From positions 496,001 to 560,000 of the forward strand of contig JAYJMM010000019.1 of NCBI GenBank assembly GCA_037349105.1: DNA of 64,000 nt. Direction: 5' to 3'. This stretch comes from Limnomonas spitsbergensis. Lineage: Eukaryota; Chlorophyta; Chlorophyceae; Chlamydomonadales. Numbering within the stretch: position 1 is the stretch's first letter; each line of letters begins with the position of its first letter. The notes under the pieces were generated by a model, which was not told the DNA's origin, ran no database searches, and was given only the letters and a program-made list of their open reading frames with translations. Below, in pieces: positions 21,738-32,200 of the stretch. The translations under genes were made by a program, and so were the position numbers.

Positions 21738-23320
21738 ATTTTTGATGCAGCCCTCAGTGGGCCTATTCCAAGACTGTGTTCGGGGACTGTGCTGACCGCA
21801 ATGTGCGGGGCAAGCAAGAGAGACAACAATTGCAAGCTAAGGAGCGCTCAGTGGCATTCTTTAAGGTCAGAAGGGAGGGCTGTGTTTAAAAAGGTCACCA
21901 AACAACCCTTGACGGGGCAACGGTCGCCAATCGGTACACGATTTGATCCATGTTCGAAATGATCAAACCTCGAAATGAACATAGCCTCAGAGCTCAGACA
22001 TGTGTGCCCATTAATTTATCAAACTCCGAGACTCGAGCCGGTGTGAATTTTGAGAGCGGGTGTGATTTCCCCTTAGGTCGAAAAGGCGATCTTGGTTTCG
22101 GAGATGGGCATGGGCAGCAGAATAGGTAGCTCGACAGATCCTGGGTTTAGTAGGCTATGCTGAGTTCCTGCCATTATGACGTTTTGCCTGGATTTACTGA
22201 CCAATGTACATCCATCGCTTATCAGAACATTCTGCCGATCTTGGGACTCCTGAACTCCACACCAATATGTCACGATTGGAGTGCTAAGTGCCCTTTATAG
22301 GGGTTAACTAGCGTGTGCAGGAGCGATAAACTGCTGGCAGACAGTTTATCCTCGACTAATCCTCGGGTTACTGCACTAACCTTTGATGATTCCTCTCTTA
22401 CTGTTGATAAAAGTAGCGAAGTGAACTCGTTCCTGCTGGGGCTAGTTGTACTGAAGCCGACTGTTGACAGTAGGAAATGGTGTGGAACGGACTTGAGAGT
22501 CGATCCAGCCGAAGTGATGAGAAATGTGGAGCCGAAGAGGCGACTCTCTGATGAGGAGGATCGACTGCTGGTGCAGTAAATCGACTTGGTAGCCAGGAAA
22601 GGCTTGGGTAGCAGCTCACAGTGTCGAATTATAACCTAGAGATAGAACTGTTGAAGCTCACAGTGTAGGGTATAATCGAGAGATAGAGCTGAGATGGATG
22701 AAGTAGAGAAGCTGATGCTAGAGATCACGAATAAGTGTAGTGGTTAACTAGAGATATTCGATCAGTGTAACGATCAGGGCCTATTACTGAATGATGTGGT
22801 CTTGGAGAAATAGGATCAGTGTAGTGTAAACTAGAGATCTCCTATTAGTGCAGTGTCCTGGCCTTGATAAGAGGCCGAAATATCACAGTTGGACGTTAAT
22901 CCCAGAACAGTTTACAGATAGCAGGGTGATTCAACTTCGGTATGTTACTTGAGTAAGAAGAGAAGAATGCCTGGAATTAGCCGGGCATCTTCTAAGTACC
23001 ACAAACAGATGAAATCCGAAACCAAAAAGCGGTACAAGCCACCCATACGTGCGGTGCACCCATACGTCGTGACAGGGTTTCTCATGGGCTGGGGATTTGG
23101 ATTACCATTCCTTCCTTTGTTAATGACGTTACGCCCCTTTCCTCCTTTTGTGATGTCTTTCTTGCTTGCCATCCTCTCTTGGCTTTTGCATATTTGAGGG
23201 TAAGGATCAGAGCGGGCTGGGGAATCCTCAGACTTCCTCCCCTCTCAAGGTGGTACACTCCCTCCAGTTGCTTTCTTTTCTCCTCTACCCATTAGTTTAT
23301 TTCCTCCCGAGCAGACAGAC
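21738..23320. other. Region upstream of the TMEM19-like gene, no gene recognised
   Basis: Contains short open frames only (for example + 22313-22579, 88 codons) with no family resemblance. AACTAGAGAT and GATCAGTGTAGTG motifs recur loosely at 22640-22870. The TMEM19-like promoter should lie at its left end. Confidence 0.4.
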
Positions 23321-23321
23321 G

Positions 23322-23493
23322 GGCACCCACGCGGCCGAGCCTTTTTTTGAGCAGGGCTCAAGAGGTGTTATGTCATTAATCCACGCAGCCGGGATTTTTG
23401 GAATGGCCGAGAGGTCTGACGTCCTTGGTTGAACTGTTGGTCAATAACGTTACACCTCTGGGCCCGCTCAAAGCTCGGCCGCGTGGGCGCCCA
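23322..23493. repeat. Foldback element: inverted pair of family B arms
   Basis: The left arm (CACCCACGCGGCCGAGCC, GAGCAGGG, AGGTGTTATGTCATTAA) is matched in inverse by the right arm (AATAACGTTACACCTCTGGG, CCCGCTCAAAGCTCGGCC, GCGTGGGCGCC). About 60 bp of spacer separates them. Arms of about 50 bp suggest family B is the terminal inverted repeat of a MITE-like element. No target-site duplication is evident. Confidence 0.75.
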
Positions 23494-23509
23494 ACTGTTC
23501 AGAAGGGAG

Positions 23510-23885
23510 TAAAGAAGGAACTAAAAGGAAGAGAGGGGGAAAGGAACAAAAGGAGAGGCCGGGAAGGCAAAGAAGACCAAGTCCAACACCTGAGTTCCAC
23601 TAGAGACTAGCCCTCAACAAAGCCTCTAGGAACAGATAAGTCCAGAAAAGCAAGCGTATCCCACCCCTGCTTGGCCGCCAGGGCGCCCCACTGATCAGAA
23701 GGGAGAAGAGTAGAAACTAAAAAGGGGGCAAACAGCAACAACAACAAAAAAGGACCAACAGAGAAGGCCGGAAAGGCCAACGACACCAGCCTCAGAAACC
23801 CTGGAGACTAACCCTCAATAATGCCCACAGCACAGTCCACAAAAGCAAGTGCGTCCCACCCATGCTCAGCCTGGTACAACTGGTG
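23510..23885. repeat. Tandem duplication of about 185 bp next to the LINE 3' end
   Basis: CAGAAGGGAG.., GGAACAAAAGGAGAGGCCGG, GAGACTAGCCCTCAA, CAGTCCA/AAAAGCAAGCG and TCCCACCC recur once in order (first from about 23503, second from about 23695). It lies directly beyond the stop of the LINE ORF and may be the LINE 3' UTR in two copies. Confidence 0.7.
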
Positions 23886-23889
23886 GAAG

Positions 23890-25395
23890 TTAGTGGCAGC
23901 GCCCGGCGGACTGCTCCTTGACACTAGGGCACTGGAAGCACACATGCAGCGCATCCTCTACCTGCTCGCTATCCCTCCGTGCCCAACACCGCTGGCAGCA
24001 GCGTGCCTGTCGCCGCTGACCGTTGCGCCGTCCTCTGGTATCAGCAGTGCTGATCGCGCCAAGCCGCAGTCGCAAATTGAAGCGCACACAAGCACACTCC
24101 CTCTGACTAGTGCGGCTCTTGGCTTGCGCCAGCACGACACCGGCCGTGGACTGGAACCAGGCGCGGTAGGTCGCCGCAGATCTGTGCTCGGTGGTAGGGT
24201 CCCTGGGGTCTACACCGCCGCTTGCGTCCAGCCGTGCTTGCTCGTAGGCTGCGTCAACGAGTGCCAACACCTCTGTGACGGGTAGGCGCTGTAGAGCAGC
24301 TGCTGCCTCGCGGAAGGTGGGGGTGGCTGCCCCCCGCTTCAGCTCCTCTAATGCACCCAGCAGATCAGAGCACCAGGTGCGGCCGCCAGTGCCCTGGCTG
24401 ATTGCAAGCTGCATATCTGCTGCCATGGCTTGAGCCATGAGAGGGCTGTATTGCTGTGCCTCCGGTGCCACCGCTGCATTGTAGAAGCGAAGGATATGGG
24501 CCCACCAGTCTCGCTGTAGTGGCTGGAGCTGCAGCTCTCTCACGACTCCCCAACTGGCGGCTGATGCAGGTAGCCCCGCAGCCTGGCGTAGGAGCTGAAG
24601 CAAGCTGGACTGCATTTTGCTGGAGAGACATTGCCGCGGCCGAAGGTGGCTGGTGGCCCACACCACGTCGCCGTAGTTGGCCGCATGCGCTGTGTACACA
24701 GCTGCCAGCCTGATGTGGGTTGGAAGATGGCGCCTTAGGCCCACCTTGGCTGCCATGCGGCGAACACGGTGCAGCGCGGCAGCCAAAGGCGCCTGTCTAC
24801 CCTCCATGGCCCTCTTCATGCCGCCGCTTTAGTGCAGAGTGATGCCCAAGAATTTGAATTCTTGGACACGCTTCAACACGGAACGGTCAGGGCCGTAAAC
24901 GCGAACATGGGCTGGCTGTCGGCGCTGCGCTGCTAAGCGGCTGCAAAACTCCATGATCTCTGTCTTACTGACATTGACCTGAAGTTGTTTATGTGCCGCA
25001 TAATCATGCAACGCATCAAGCATGCGTTAAAGCCCTGCTGGGGTGCGGGCTAGCAAGGAGAGGTCATCCGCATACAGCGGGCGGCGTAGCTGTCGCCCCG
25101 CCTGCATCTCAATGCCCTCTGCCGGGCACTTGGCCGGCAGGTCACCGAGGTAAAGGCTAATGGGCAGGGGGCTCAGGGGGCAGCCTTGTTTGATGCATCT
25201 GGTGCAAGGCACAGGACCAGTGCGCTTGTGGCCGTCAGTGAGCGTGTAAACTGCACCGGCATAAAGCGCTTGCACCGAGCGTAACAGGCATGAGAAGATG
25301 CTCGCATAAACGCTGCCACAGCTGCTCCTGGGGCACGATGTCATAGGCATTTGTGAAGTCCACAAAGGCCACATGCAGCCGTTGGTTATGTTACA
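23890..25395 (-). mobile_element. Decayed 5'-truncated LINE (reverse transcriptase and C-terminal zinc knuckle)
   Basis: Non-LTR retrotransposon fragment on the minus strand. In coding order: AFVDFTNAYDIVP (RT palm, about 25350); a frameshift; QGCPLSPLPISLYLGDLP (about 25180); YADDLSLLA, the catalytic YADD (about 25060); an in-frame stop at 25027; NVSKTEIMEF and FKFLGITLH; a second stop at 24829. A 309-codon open stretch to 23890 follows, with a C-terminal CQRCW..HVCFQCPS zinc-knuckle-like motif typical of LINE ORF2 ends. No endonuclease domain remains, since homology stops near 25395. One frameshift and two stops make it non-autonomous. Confidence 0.9.
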
Positions 25396-25920
25396 GTCTA
25401 TCAATTGAAGCAAGTACAGCTGTGTAACGTCACATACGGCAGGACTTCAGAGCTAGGACCGCCAAGCCACTGGCCAGGCCACCGATCATCCAAAGCGATT
25501 CACAGCTGGAGTAAGGCATTTTCAGCATGACCCAGTGTTATGTCATTGACAGCTGGAATACCAGTGCGTCGGTTTTCCCTTACACAGAGCAGTGAAGCAA
25601 AGTATTTATTTCGTGGGAGGGCCCAAACAATCGAATTGGTGAATGGCTCTAGAAGGCCACATGGACCCTGAAATGCTCATCCGCCTTCCTCTCCACATTG
25701 TCGGATTTAATCAAAATCCCCCCTGGCTCGGTCAAAGCCTGCCAAAGCTTATGACCATCATTTCCATCGCTCCACAACACGCTGGCGAACAACCTAGGCC
25801 AAGAGATACTTTCTGTGGCTTAGAGGCAGCCTCATACCATGGCCTCACAGATACCTGCTCAAGCTTAGCACATGGTATTGTTAACCCCTTTAGGAACTGT
25901 ACTCATGAGCATGTCTGATC
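25396..25920. other. Intergenic with a family B fragment
   Basis: TTTTCAGCATGACCCAGTGT and TATGTCATTGACAG at 25519-25552 form a partial family B copy. No gene was recognised between the LINE and the DUF751 gene. Confidence 0.5.
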
Positions 25921-25984
25921 CTCGTCTATGGAAGAGGGGCTGACTCAAGCCTTAAGAGCTGCATATGACCTAGGCTGCCAAGCA

Positions 25985-26233
25985 GCCCTGCATATTGATA
26001 AGAAGCCAGTTGCCATTTCCACAAAGACCACCAGCGCACAGAGGAGGCCCGGCATGTGGAGTCAAGCATGACCACAATGCCCACCAGCGCACAGAAGAGG
26101 CCGCCACAAACACAACATTGCAGCTGCATGCGACATGTGCCGACAGGCCGCTTCACATCAAGCAATTGGATCTGCATTCCCCTTGCGCCGGCAGGCCCAG
26201 CAAGGGCTTTGTTTCTGTAAACGAGACACCACT
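25985..26233 (-). repeat. Degenerate copies of the DUF751 terminal exon
   Basis: The + sequence AAGCC(G/A)TTTGAAGCCATCTCCAC and CCCACCAGCGC of the terminal exon recurs as AAGCCAGTTGCCATTTCCAC plus ACCACCAGCGCACAG (26005-26045), and again CCCACCAGCGCACAG at 26080. A third partial copy is at 26140-26220. These lie 3' of the stop codon. Confidence 0.65.
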
Positions 26234-29200
26234 TCACATGAAGCCGTTTGAAGCCATCTCCACTTGGGGCGCGAGGCCCAGCATGGAGTCCAGCGTCACC
26301 TTCGTGCCCACCAGCGCTCCTACCACTAGGGCCACAGCTAGCACGGCACTCAGGGGGTTCTTCTGGAACAAAGCTGCAATGGAGGGCGAAGGTAGGGGGG
26401 ATCATTCAGAGACGGTCAGCATTGCACTCTGGGTGTTAACTTTGAACTAAGATACAGCGGAGAGGGAAGGGAGCAGGGTTAGGTGAAATGGGTGGGGTCA
26501 TTTAGGGGTGGGGTATATGGGTGGGTCGTTCAGGAGAAAAAGCTTGAGGGGGTCAGCAAGGCACTTGTTGCGCTCTTCTAGAAAAAACGAAGGGAAAAGG
26601 TGGTGGGAGGAGAAGGTTGCGGGGGTATTTCAGGGGTGGACGACACTGAAGCGGCCAGAGGGCCAGCATTGGGGTGTTTCAGGGGTGGACGACACTAAAG
26701 CGGCCAGAGGGCCAGCATTGGGGTGTTTCAGGGGTGGACGACACTAAAGCGGCCAGAGGGCCAGCATTGGGGTGTTTCAGGGGTGGACGACACTGAAGCG
26801 GCCAGAGGGCCAGCATTGGGGTGTTTCAGGGGTGGACGACACTGAAGCGGCCAGAGGGCCAGCATTGAGGTGTTTCAGGGGTGGACGACACTAAAGCGGC
26901 CAGAGGGCCAGCATTGGGGTGTTTCAGGGGTGGACGACACTAAAGCGGCCAGAGGGCCAGCATTGGGGTGTTTCAGGGGTGGACGACACTAAAGCGGCCA
27001 GAGGGCCAGCATTGGGGTGTTTCAGGGGTGGACGACACTGAAGCGGCCAGAGGGCCAGCATTGGGGTGTTTCAGGGGTGGACGACACTAAAGCGGCCAGA
27101 GGGCCAGCATTGGGGTGTTTCAGGGGTGGACGACACTAAAGCGGCCAGAGGTCCAGCATTGGGGTGTTTCAGGGGTGGACGACACTAAAGCGGCCAGAGG
27201 GCCAGCATTGGGGTGTTTCAGGGGTGGACGACACTGAAGCGGCCAGAGGGCCAGCATTGGGGTGTTTCAGGGGTGGACGACACTAAAGCGGCCAGAGGGC
27301 CAGCATTGGGGTGTTTCAGGGGTGGACGACACTAAAGCGGCCAGAGGGCCAGCATTGGGGTGTTTCAGGGGTGGACGACACTAAAGCGGCCAGAGGGCCA
27401 GCATTGGGGTGTTTCAGGGGTGGACGACACTGAAGCGACCAGAGGGCCAGCATTGGGGTGTTTCAGGGGTGGACGACACTAAAGCGGCCAGAGGGCCAGC
27501 ATTGGGGTGTTTCAGGGGTGGACGACACTAAAGCGGCCAGAGGGCCAGCATTGGGGTGTTTCAGGGGTGGACGACACTAAAGCGGCCAGAGGGCCAGCAT
27601 TGGGGTGTTTCAGGGGTGGACGACACTAAAGCGGCCAGAGGGCCAGCATTGGGGTGTTTCAGGGGTGGACGACACTGAAGCGGCCAGAGGGCCAGCATTG
27701 GGGTGTTTCAGGGGTGGACGACACTGAAGCGGCCAGAGGGCCAGCATTGGGGTGTTTCAGGGGTGGACGACACTAAAGCGGCCAGAGGGCCAGCATTGGG
27801 GTGTTTCAGGGGTGGACGACACTAAAGCGGCCAGAGGGCCAGCATTGGGGTGTTTCAGGGGTGGACGACACTGAAGCGGCCAGAGGGCCAGCATTGGGGT
27901 GTTTCAGGGGTGGACGACACTAAAGCGGCCAGAGGGCCAGCATTGGGGTGTTTCAGGGGTGGACGACACTGAAGCGGCCAGAGGGCCAGCATTGGGGTGT
28001 TTCAGGGGTGGACGACACTAAAGCGGCCAGAGGGCCAGCATTGGGGTGTTTCAGGGGTGGACGACACTGAAGCGGCCAGAGGGCCAGCATTGGGGTGTTT
28101 CAGGGGTGGACGACACTAAAGCGGCCAGAGGGCCAGCATTGGGGTGTTTCAGGGGTGGACGACACTAAAGCGGCCAGAGGGCCAGCATTGGGGTGTTTCA
28201 GGGGTGGACGACACTAAAGCGGCCAGAGGGCCAGCATTGGGGTGTTTCAGGGGTGGACGACACTGAAGCGGCCAGAGGGCCAGCATTGGGGTGTTTCAGG
28301 GGTGGACGACACTAAAGCGGCCAGAGGGCCAGCATTGGGGTGTTTCAGGGGTGGACGACACTAAAGCGGCCAGAGGGCCAGCATTGGGGTGTTTCAGGGG
28401 TGGACGACACTAAAGCGGCCAGAGGGCCAGCATTGGGGTGTTTCAGGGGTGGACGACACTAAAGCGGCCAGAGGGCCAGCATTGGGGTGTTTCAGGGGTG
28501 GACGACACTGAAGCGGCCAGAGGGCCAGCATTGGGGTGTTTCAGGGGTGGACGACACTAAAGCGGCCAGAGGGCCAGCATTGGGGTGTTTCAGGGGTGGA
28601 CGACACTAAAGCGGCCAGAGGGCCAGCATTGGGGTGTTTCAGGGGTGGACGACACTGAAGCGGCCAGAGGGCCAGCATTGGGGTGTTTCAGGGGTGGACG
28701 ACACTAAAGCGGCCAGAGGGCCAGCATTGGGGTGTTTCAGGGGTGGACGACACTAAAGCGGCCAGAGGGCCAGCATTGGGGTGTTTCAGGGGTGGACGAC
28801 ACTAAAGCGGCCAGAGGGCCAGCATTGGGGTGTTTCAGGGGTGGACGACACTAAAGCGGCCAGAGGGCCAGCATTGGGGTGTTTCAGGGGTGGACGACAC
28901 TGAAGCAGCCAGAGGGCCAGCATTGGGGTGTTTCAGGGGTGGACGACACTAAAGCGGCCAGAGGGCCAGCATTGGGGTGTTTCAGGGGTGGACGACACTG
29001 AAAGCGGCCAGAGGGCCAGCATTGGGGTGTTTCAGGGGTGGACGACACTAAAGCGGCCAGAGGGCCAGCATTGGGGTGTTTCAGGGGTGGACGACACTAA
29101 AGCGGCCAGAGGGCCAGCATTGGGGTGTTTCAGGGGTGGACGACACTAAAGCGGCCAGAGGGCCAGCATTGGGGTGTTTCAGGGGTGGACGACACTAAAG

Positions 29201-32200
29201 CGGCCAGAGGGCCAGCATTGGGGTGTTTCAGGGGTGGACGACACTAAAGCGGCCAGAGGGCCAGCATTGGGGTGTTTCAGGGGTGGACGACACTAAAGCG
29301 GCCAGAGGGCCAGCATTGGGGTGTTTCAGGGGTGGACGACACTAAAGCGGCCAGAGGGCCAGCATTGGGGTGTTTCAGGGGTGGACGACACTGAAGCGGC
29401 CAGAGGGCCAGCATTGGGGTGTTTCAGGGGTGGACGACACTGAAGCGGCCAGAGGGCCAGCATTGGGGTGTTTCAGGGGTGGACGACACTAAAGCGGCCA
29501 GAGGGCCAGCATTGGGGTGTTTCAGGGGTGGACGACACTAAAGCGGCCAGAGGGCCAGCATTGGGGTGTTTCAGGGGTGGACGACACTAAAGCGGCCAGA
29601 GGGCCAGCATTGGGGTGTTTCAGGGGTGGACGACACTGAAGCGGCCAGAGGGCCAGCATTGGGGTGTTTCAGGGGTGGACGACACTAAAGCGGCCAGAGG
29701 GCCAGCATTGGGGTGTTTCAGGGGTGGACGACACTAAAGCGGCCAGAGGGCCAGCATTGGGGTGTTTCAGGGGTGGACGACACTAAAGCGGCCAGAGGGC
29801 CAGCATTGGGGTGTTTCAGGGGTGGACGACACTGAAGCGGCCAGAGGGCCAGCATTGGGGTGTTTCAGGGGTGGACGACACTGAAGCGGCCAGAGGGCCA
29901 GCATTGGGGTGTTTCAGGGGTGGACGACACTAAAGCGGCCAGAGGGCCAGCATTGGGGTGTTTCAGGGGTGGACGACACTAAAGCGGCCAGAGGGCCAGC
30001 ATTGGGGTGTTTCAGGGGTGGACGACACTGAAGCGGCCAGAGGGCCAGCATTGGGGTGTTTCAGGGGTGGACGACACTAAAGCGGCCAGAGGGCCAGCAT
30101 TGGGGTGTTTCAGGGGTGGACGACACTAAAGCGGCCAGAGGGCCAGCATTGGGGTGTTTCAGGGGTGGACGACACTAAAGCGGCCAGAGGGCCAGCATTG
30201 GGGTGTTTCAGGGGTGGACGACACTAAAGCGGCCAGAGGGCCAGCATTGGGGTGTTTCAGGGGTGGACGACACTGAAGCGGCCAGAGGGCCAGCATTGGG
30301 GTGTTTCAGGGGTGGACGACACTAAAGCGGCCAGAGGGCCAGCATTGGGGTGTTTCAGGGGTGGACGACACTAAAGCGGCCAGAGGGCCAGCATTGGGGT
30401 GTTTCAGGGGTGGACGACACTAAAGCGGCCAGAGGGCCAGCATTGGGGTGTTTCAGGGGTGGACGACACTGAAGCGGCCAGAGGGCCAGCATTGGGGTGT
30501 TTCAGGGGTGGACGACACTGAAGCGGCCAGAGGGCCAGCATTGGGGTGTTTCAGGGGTGGACGACACTAAAGCGGCCAGAGGGCCAGCATTGGGGTGTTT
30601 CAGGGGTGGACGACACTGAAGCGGCCAGAGGGCCAGCATTGGGGTGTTTCAGGGGTGGACGACACTAAAGCGGCCAGAGGGCCAGCATTGGGGTGTTTCA
30701 GGGGTGGACGACACTGAAGCGGCCAGAGGGCCAGCATTGGGGTGTTTCAGGGGTGGACGACACTGAAGCGGCCAGAGGGCCAGCATTGGGGTGTTTCAGG
30801 GGTGGACGACACTAAAGCGGCCAGAGGGCCAGCATTGGGGTGTTTCAGGGGTGGACGACACTAAAGCGGCCAGAGGGCCAGCATTGGGGTGTTTCAGGGG
30901 TGGACGACACTGAAGCGGCCAGAGGGCCAGCATTGGGGTGTTTCAGGGGTGGACGACACTGAAGCGGCCAGAGGGCCAGCATTGAGGTGTTTCAGGGGTG
31001 GACGACACTAAAGCGGCCAGAGGGCCAGCATTGGGGTGTTTCAGGGGTGGACGACACTAAAGCGGCCAGAGGGCCAGCATTGGGGTGTTTCAGGGGTGGA
31101 CGACACTGAAGCGGCCAGAGGGCCAGCATTGGGGTGTTTCAGGGGTGGACGACACTAAAGCGGCCAGAGGGCCAGCATTGGGGTGTTTCAGGGGTGGACG
31201 ACACTAAAGCGGCCAGAGGGCCAGCATTGGGGTGTTTCAGGGGTGGACGACACTAAAGCGGCCAGAGGGCCAGCATTGGGGTGTTTCAGGGGTGGACGAC
31301 ACTAAAGCGGCCAGAGGGCCAGCATTGGGGTGTTTCAGGGGTGGACGACACTGAAGCGGCCAGAGGGCCAGCATTGGGGTGTTTCAGGGGTGGACGACAC
31401 TAAAGCGGCCAGAGGGCCAGCATTGGGGTGTTTCAGGGGTGGACGACACTGAAGCGGCCAGAGGGCCAGCATTGGGGTGTTTCAGGGGTGGACGACACTA
31501 AAGCGGCCAGAGGGCCAGCATTGGGGTGTTTCAGGGGTGGACGACACTAAAGCGGCCAGAGGGCCAGCATTGGGGTGTTTCAGGGGTGGACGACACTGAA
31601 GCGGCCAGAGGGCCAGCATTGGGGTGTTTCAGGGGTGGACGACACTAAAGCGGCCAGAGGGCCAGCATTGGGGTGTTTCAGGGGTGGACGACACTGAAGC
31701 GGCCAGAGGGCCAGCATTGGGTGTTTCAGGGGTGGACGACACTAAAGCGGCCAGAGGGCCAGCATTGGGGTGTTTCAGGGGTGGACGACACTAAAGCGGC
31801 CAGAGGGCCAGCATTGGGGTGTTTCAGGGGTGGACGACACTGAAGCGGCCAGAGGGCCAGCATTGGGGTGTTTCAGGGGTGGACGACACTAAAGCGGCCA
31901 GAGGGCCAGCATTGGGGTGTTTCAGGGGTGGACGACACTGAAGCGGCCAGAGGGCCAGCATTGGGGTGTTTCAGGGGTGGACGACACTAAAGCGGCCAGA
32001 GGGCCAGCATTGGGGTGTTTCAGGGGTGGACGACACTAAAGCGGCCAGAGGGCCAGCATTGGGGTGTTTCAGGGGTGGACGACACTGAAGCGGCCAGAGG
32101 CCAGCATTGGGGTGTTTCAGGGGTGGACGACACTAAAGCGGCCAGAGGGCCAGCATTGGGGTGTTTCAGGGGTGGACGACACTGAAGCGGCCAGAGGGCC

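Noticed and set aside
24829..25413. Intact LINE reverse transcriptase gene
   Set aside because: A frameshift between AFVDF and the QGCPLSP block and in-frame stops at 25027 and 24829 show decay.
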